DNA of 64,000 nucleotides, taken from positions 2,356,001 through 2,420,000 of the forward strand of contig NZ_CP044532.1 in NCBI RefSeq assembly GCF_026427775.1, written 5' to 3'. The stretch is from Arthrobacter sp. CDRTa11. GTDB taxonomy: Bacteria; Actinomycetota; Actinomycetes; Actinomycetales; Micrococcaceae. Made by a program: the position numbers and the translations under genes. Positions 60,546 to 64,000 of the stretch are shown here, in pieces. Under the pieces are notes generated by a model. That model saw only the letters and a list, made by a program, of their open reading frames with translations. It was not told the DNA's origin and searched no databases. The stretch's first letter is position 1. Every line of letters starts with the position of its first letter.

Positions 60546-61039
60546 CTGCGCCCGTCATGGACGACTTCCTCTCCTGGCTCGAGCGCGGCCCGTTTGCCGA
60601 GGTCATCCGTGGCACGGCCTACCTGTATCCGGTACTCGAGAGTATTCACATCATCGGTATCGCTCTCCTCATCGGTCCCGCCGCAGCCTTCGATCTTCGG
60701 CTGCTGGGACTCGGCTGGCAGAAGTTAAGGGTGACGACCGCGGCGAACTATCTGCTCCCGCTGTCACGCCTCGGGTTCGTGATCGCAGCGGCCACCGGCG
60801 TCCTAATGTTCCTGCCCGCGGCGAGCCTCATGGCTGACCGCGGCAGCGCTCCGTGGAAGCTTGGCCTCATCATGGTTGCAGGCCTAAATATCCTGATCTT
60901 CCACCGTGGCACCTACCGGAACGTCGCCGCCTGGGACTCGGGCGGGCCATCGCCTGTCGCCGCTCGGATGGCCGCGGTCATGTCCTTAGTTTCCTGGTCA
61001 GGTGTCACGGTGGCGGGGAGACTCCTGGCCTACACCTGA
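60542..61039 (+). CDS. DUF6644-like integral membrane protein
   Basis: A 165-residue protein with about four membrane helices. LYPVLESIHIIGIALLIGPAAAFDLRLLGLG is the typical N-terminal signature; later helices are LGFVIAAATGVLMFLPAA, LGLIMVAGLNILIFHRG and the C-terminal AAVMSLVSWSGVTVAGRLLAY. The His residues in the first and third helices could bind metal or heme; this is inference. GTG 60542 overlaps the DUF6152 stop; ATG 60557 is an alternative. Confidence 0.75.
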   Translation: MTAPVMDDFLSWLERGPFAEVIRGTAYLYPVLESIHIIGIALLIGPAAAFDLRLLGLGWQKLRVTTAANYLLPLSRLGFVIAAATGVLMFLPAASLMADRGSAPWKLGLIMVAGLNILIFHRGTYRNVAAWDSGGPSPVAARMAAVMSLVSWSGVTVAGRLLAYT

Positions 61040-61124
61040 CATGCGCGGGATAATCAACCGATCCTGCCACTCGGTGAAAAGTGCCTTTTATGTGACAGCC
61101 GGTCACCGTCAGATGGGGGACTAA

Positions 61125-61226
61125 GAGCTCGCTGAGTTTCCGGGCGAAGAACGCGGTCCCCCGCCGGGCCTGGAGGAGCCCCTCCAGCAGTACCGGGTCC
61201 GTGGTTTGGTCGGTGCGGGCTACCAT
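61125..61226 (-). pseudogene. Maleylpyruvate isomerase remnant (mycothiol-dependent type)
   Basis: The minus-strand frame begins with ATG 61226, overlapping the FAH stop by one base, and reads MVARTDQTTDP, LLEGLLQARRGTAFFARKLSEL, the usual N-terminus of a mycothiol-dependent maleylpyruvate isomerase. It then departs into unrelated codons and reaches a stop; the DinB-like remainder is gone. The junction is near 61124. Confidence 0.7.
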
Positions 61227-62083
61227 CAGGCTTCCTTGACCACGCGGTTTTTCAGTTGGCCCAGTCCTTCGATGGTGGTGACGAGGAGTTGGCCTTCCTG
61301 CAGGTACCGTTTGGGGTCTTGGGCGTGGCCGACGCCGCCGGGGGTGCCGGTGGCGATCACGTCGCCGGGGTTCAGGGTGATGATGGTGGAGATGTAGGAG
61401 ACCAGGAACTCGGGCGTGAACACCAGGTCCGAGGTGGGGGTGCTTTGCTGGATGTCCCCGTCGACGGCGGAGGTCATCAGCGGGCCGGGGGTGACTTCGT
61501 CTTTGGTGACCAGGGCCGGGCCGAACGGGGTGGACTTCTCCCAGGTTTTGCCCTGCAGCCATTGGATGGTGCGGAACTGGTAGTCGCGCATGGAGATGTC
61601 GTTCAGGACGGCGTAGCCGGCGATGTGGTTGGCGGCGTCGGCCTCGGGGATGCGGCGGCCGGTTTTGCCGATGATGACGGCGAGTTCGGCTTCCCAGTCC
61701 ACGGTGTCTGATTCCTGCGGCAGGGCCAGGTCGTCGTTGGGCCCGATCAGGGATTCGGCGTACTTGGCGAACAGGGTGGGGTATTCGGGGACTTCGCGGC
61801 CCATTTCCTTGATGTGGTTGCGGTAGTTGTGGCCGACGCAGATGATTTTCCCGGGGGAGGTCACGACGGCGGCAAGGTCCGCGCCGTCGAGCGCGTGCGT
61901 TGCGCCGGAGGCGGCTTTGGCCGTGGTTTCCCAGGCGGGGTCCTGCAGCAGGGCCCCGACGTCGGCGAACCCGTCGATCTCGGTAAGGGTGCCGCCGTCC
62001 TGGCGGACCGCCGCAGTCTTGGCGGGACCGGCGGTGCCGGCGCCGTTGCTGCCGTTGTTCAGGCGGAGGGTGAGGAGTCTCAT
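61226..62083 (-). CDS. Fumarylacetoacetate hydrolase family protein
   Basis: A 285-residue FAH-fold hydrolase. ICVGHNYRNHIKEMG, PTLFAKYAESLIGPNDDLALP and DWEAELAVIIGKTGRRIPEADA carry the conserved metal Glu/Asp and His. YAVLNDISMRDYQFRTIQWLQGKTWEKSTPFGPALVT and VIATGTPGGVGHA finish the active site. It splits acylpyruvates such as fumarylpyruvate, the last step of the gentisate pathway. That reading is supported by the truncated maleylpyruvate isomerase directly downstream. ATG 62083 follows AAGGA. Confidence 0.93.
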   Translation of the reverse strand: MRLLTLRLNNGSNGAGTAGPAKTAAVRQDGGTLTEIDGFADVGALLQDPAWETTAKAASGATHALDGADLAAVVTSPGKIICVGHNYRNHIKEMGREVPEYPTLFAKYAESLIGPNDDLALPQESDTVDWEAELAVIIGKTGRRIPEADAANHIAGYAVLNDISMRDYQFRTIQWLQGKTWEKSTPFGPALVTKDEVTPGPLMTSAVDGDIQQSTPTSDLVFTPEFLVSYISTIITLNPGDVIATGTPGGVGHAQDPKRYLQEGQLLVTTIEGLGQLKNRVVKEA

Positions 62084-62120
62084 GCGTTCTTGCGTCCTTC
62101 GATGTAGGTGCGGTTAAAGC

Positions 62121-62978
62121 TCAGGCTTGTGAGTGGGCTGCTATCAGCTGCCCGATATCCTGGGGCGGTGCCCATCCTGAGGTGAATCGTGCGCGGAGGC
62201 GTGCCGCCTCCTCCATGCCGTGTTTGAGCCGTGACTGATCGGCCATCAGCCCTTGAGGGCCCATCACGTCCGCAGCCACGGCCTCGGAGCTTTCCTGACT
62301 CCAGCCGCGCCTGCCCAGAACTTCGGCTAACGCTGCGGGTCCGCCCGCCTGCAGATCCTCTCTCGCCTGATCCAGGGCATGCAGGTAGCCCGAGAGCCGG
62401 CTGGAAGCAAGATCCGGGCGTGAAGCGACGAGGACTACGGTGGCCAAATCGGGCGCCACGGTGAGGTGGCCGGCCAGCCGGATGCATCCATGCGCTTCGG
62501 CTGCTGCGTCAAAAGGCGGATGCAGAGTCGTCCCGTCGATACTCCCGGAGATCAAGGCCTCGAGCCGTTGCTTGGTACCGCCAACAGGTATGACGTTTCT
62601 GACGCTGACGGGAATTGAGCGTTCTGCCAGGATGGCCTGCAGCACAAACGCGAAGGCGCTGTCCGGCCCGTCGACACCCCATCGGACCGTGGCCCAACCT
62701 CTCAGCGGAACGTCCGGCCGGACATAGACGGCCAGTTCGCCCACCCCCTCAAGGCGCAGCGCCACTGGATCCCGCTTACGGTCCCTCAGCAAGTGATCGG
62801 GGGCCGTATGCATGAAATCCGCCCGTGCTGTGTCCCAAAGCAGCATTTGTTCCTCCGATGACCGCACTTCGATGACACGTACATCGATCCCCGCCTGCTC
62901 GAAGAGTCCGTGGTCCTGCGCGTACCAGATGTGGGCACTGCCGGCGGACGGAAAAACAGCTGTAGTTACCTTTTCCAC
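62121..62978 (-). CDS. NMT1/SsuA-like substrate-binding domain protein without a signal peptide
   Basis: A 285-residue periplasmic-binding-protein type 2 fold of the NMT1/THI5/SsuA kind: VFPSAGSAHIWYAQDHGLFEQAGIDVRVIEVRSSEEQMLL, ARADFMHTAPDHLL, LAERSIPVSVRNVIPVGGTKQRLEALISGSIDG. No signal peptide or lipobox is visible at the chosen GTG 62978 (AAAGGAAA site) or at the longer start, ATG 63065. No transporter genes accompany it. It may be a cytosolic ligand-binding or enzyme-like protein. It is divergent from the GntR regulator and 37 bases upstream of the FAH gene, so probably regulated by it. Confidence 0.75.
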   Translation of the reverse strand: MEKVTTAVFPSAGSAHIWYAQDHGLFEQAGIDVRVIEVRSSEEQMLLWDTARADFMHTAPDHLLRDRKRDPVALRLEGVGELAVYVRPDVPLRGWATVRWGVDGPDSAFAFVLQAILAERSIPVSVRNVIPVGGTKQRLEALISGSIDGTTLHPPFDAAAEAHGCIRLAGHLTVAPDLATVVLVASRPDLASSRLSGYLHALDQAREDLQAGGPAALAEVLGRRGWSQESSEAVAADVMGPQGLMADQSRLKHGMEEAARLRARFTSGWAPPQDIGQLIAAHSQA

Positions 62979-63002
62979 GTAGTTTCCTTTGCTAAGAGGT
63001 TT

Positions 63003-63012
63003 CTGTATACAG
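63003..63012. promoter_or_regulatory. GntR-type operator candidate 2
   Basis: CTGTATACAG, a perfect 10-base palindrome about 25 bases upstream of the binding-protein start; it shares a GTA-TAC core with the longer site at 63154. Confidence 0.4.
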
Positions 63013-63153
63013 TCCCGTAGGCTCGCAATGGCTGCATTGAATCGCAGCAGGTGGTCCAATTGCATTCATTGAGGTGTTGGGCAGCTCTGGGCTGAGTCCC
63101 TGCTGACGGCAGGGCGTGTTATCGACGAGAATTCATCCGGCGCGCTAAGCTCA

Positions 63154-63173
63154 CAGAAGTACATGTACTTCTG
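63154..63173. promoter_or_regulatory. GntR-type operator candidate 1
   Basis: CAGAAGTACATGTACTTCTG is a perfect 20-base palindrome 43 bases upstream of the regulator's start. FCD-type GntR regulators bind palindromes of this kind, often next to their own gene. Confidence 0.65.
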
Positions 63174-63215
63174 AGGCTTTAAGGCCACCCGACCCTCAGG
63201 CTAGGAGACCACACT

Positions 63216-63968
63216 TTGAGCGATCCCGCTGTCCTGGAAGGGCTGCCCCGACCAACCTTCAGCTCTCCCCGGGCCACCAGTCTGGAACTGCACAGCCATC
63301 TCCGTCAGCTCATCACTGATAGCCTCCTGCCTCCAGGGGCAATCTTGAAACAAGCCGAGCTTGCCAGGGTCTTCGATGTCAGCCGTACACCTATGCGCGA
63401 AGCTTTTCGAATGCTGCAGGAGGAGGGTCTCATTGAGGCCGATCTGAATCAGCGTGCCAAGGTAAAAGGGCTGGATGCCCTGGAGTTGGATCAGCTCTAT
63501 GGGGCGCGCATCTGTCTGGAGAGCCTGGGATGCCGGATGAGCACCGGCAAGCTCACAGCGGAAGAATCCCAGGAGGCACGGGAATGCCTCGAGGAAATGG
63601 ACAAGGCGAGAAAAGTTCAGGACATGTCGGCCTGGATGGACAGCCACCGTCGTTTCCACAGCCTTTGCATGTCCCGTGTGAGCGAACCGCTTCGCAGGAC
63701 CATTGACTCCTACGCCCAGCGGAGTGAACGGTATCTTCGACTTTTCCAGCTGTGGCACCCGCAGTCCTTTGATGCCGCACTAAAAGAGCATGAACTCATC
63801 CTGGAGGCGGTGGAGGGAATGGACCCCCAGGCCTCTGGCAGCCTCATGGCAAAGCATTTGTCGAGGACTGCGCTGAGAGTCATTCAGGATGTATCGCCCG
63901 AGTCTGATGCTTTGGCTATTCGTGAAGGGCTGGCAATGGCGACGGGCGCCAGGAGCCGGCAGAAGTAG
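63216..63968 (+). CDS. GntR-family regulator with FCD domain
   Basis: A 250-residue FadR-type GntR protein. LHSHLRQLITDSLLPPGAILKQAELARVFDVSRTPMREAFRMLQEEGLIE is the winged helix. The C-terminal FCD domain has RICLESLGCR, DMSAWMDSHRRFHSLCMSRV (the Asp and His metal ligands) and KEHELILEAVEG. Such regulators respond to organic acids. TTG 63216 follows TAGGAGA. It is divergent from the binding-protein/FAH pair and separated from it by two palindromes. Confidence 0.92.
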   Translation: MSDPAVLEGLPRPTFSSPRATSLELHSHLRQLITDSLLPPGAILKQAELARVFDVSRTPMREAFRMLQEEGLIEADLNQRAKVKGLDALELDQLYGARICLESLGCRMSTGKLTAEESQEARECLEEMDKARKVQDMSAWMDSHRRFHSLCMSRVSEPLRRTIDSYAQRSERYLRLFQLWHPQSFDAALKEHELILEAVEGMDPQASGSLMAKHLSRTALRVIQDVSPESDALAIREGLAMATGARSRQK

Positions 63969-64000
63969 CCTGCGGCTTCACACCTGAGGCCCGACGGCGA

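Noticed and set aside
1..64000. tRNA, rRNA, CRISPR array, phage or conjugation genes
   Set aside because: Looked for by eye on both strands; none supported.

Overview
The window is high-GC DNA that reads like an accessory catabolic region of an actinobacterium of the Arthrobacter/Paenarthrobacter/Pseudarthrobacter type. The reasons are GC-rich codon use, frequent GTG and TTG starts behind strong Shine-Dalgarno sites, lipobox lipoproteins, a VldE-like protein, and the 5' stub of a mycothiol-dependent maleylpyruvate isomerase. I saw no rRNA, tRNA, CRISPR array, phage gene or transposase. The genus is an inference, and I cannot tell plasmid from chromosome.

Layout. 0-1.7 kb: 3' end of an aldehyde dehydrogenase (ALDH) gene, an SDR and a dead Zn-alcohol dehydrogenase. 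1.8-8.5 kb: an XRE regulator, two related Cys-elbow hydrolases around two lipoproteins, and an HExxH membrane protein. 8.6-16.1 kb: Zn-ADH, ALDH and MHS transporter, a PrpD remnant, an IclR regulator and an MFS exporter. 16.6-21.4 kb: a second Zn-ADH, a VldE-like protein, a composite of truncated genes and an aldo/keto reductase. 21.5-33.1 kb: ketopantoate reductase-like, HpcH/HpaI aldolase, ALDH, SDR and cupin genes, then racemase, a shortened MFS gene, class II aldolase and a four-carbon sugar-acid kinase, closed by an inverted second copy of the SDR/cupin unit. 33.5-39 kb: IclR, ALDH, Zn-ADH, MmgE/PrpD. 39.2-46.7 kb: two near-duplicate sugar-binding lipoproteins, a permease and a fused ATPase-permease, then a SnoaL-like protein. 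46.8-48.9 kb: decayed DNA with an IclR pseudogene. 49-56.9 kb: ALDH, ACS-family MFS, MmgE/PrpD, SMP-30, SDR, IclR. 57-64 kb: UspA, two SDRs, a DUF6152/DUF6644 pair, FAH hydrolase with a maleylpyruvate isomerase stub, a solute-binding-like protein and a GntR/FCD regulator.

How it may work. The ABC system and several MFS carriers would bring in sugars, sugar acids or small organic acids. Dehydrogenases (Zn-ADH, SDR, ALDH) oxidise alcohol and aldehyde groups; PrpD-type, SMP-30 and FAH enzymes handle acids, lactones and acylpyruvates; the sugar-acid kinase and the aldolases cleave the carbon chain. No single substrate can be named from sequence alone.

The strongest new signal is regulatory. A palindrome of the form TATCCC-N7-GGGATA, always with a 7-base spacer, occurs at up to nine places, mostly ahead of these catabolic operons. 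At two divergent intergenic regions (25.77 and 42.15 kb) it lies inside two face-to-face, fully overlapping sigma70-like promoters. One of these promoters, with its flanking cupin and SDR genes, is duplicated as a 2.0-kb near-identical inverted repeat. Three other regulators have their own distinct palindromes or repeats. The window also holds many gene fragments whose intact relatives sit elsewhere in it, which points to repeated segmental duplication and decay.
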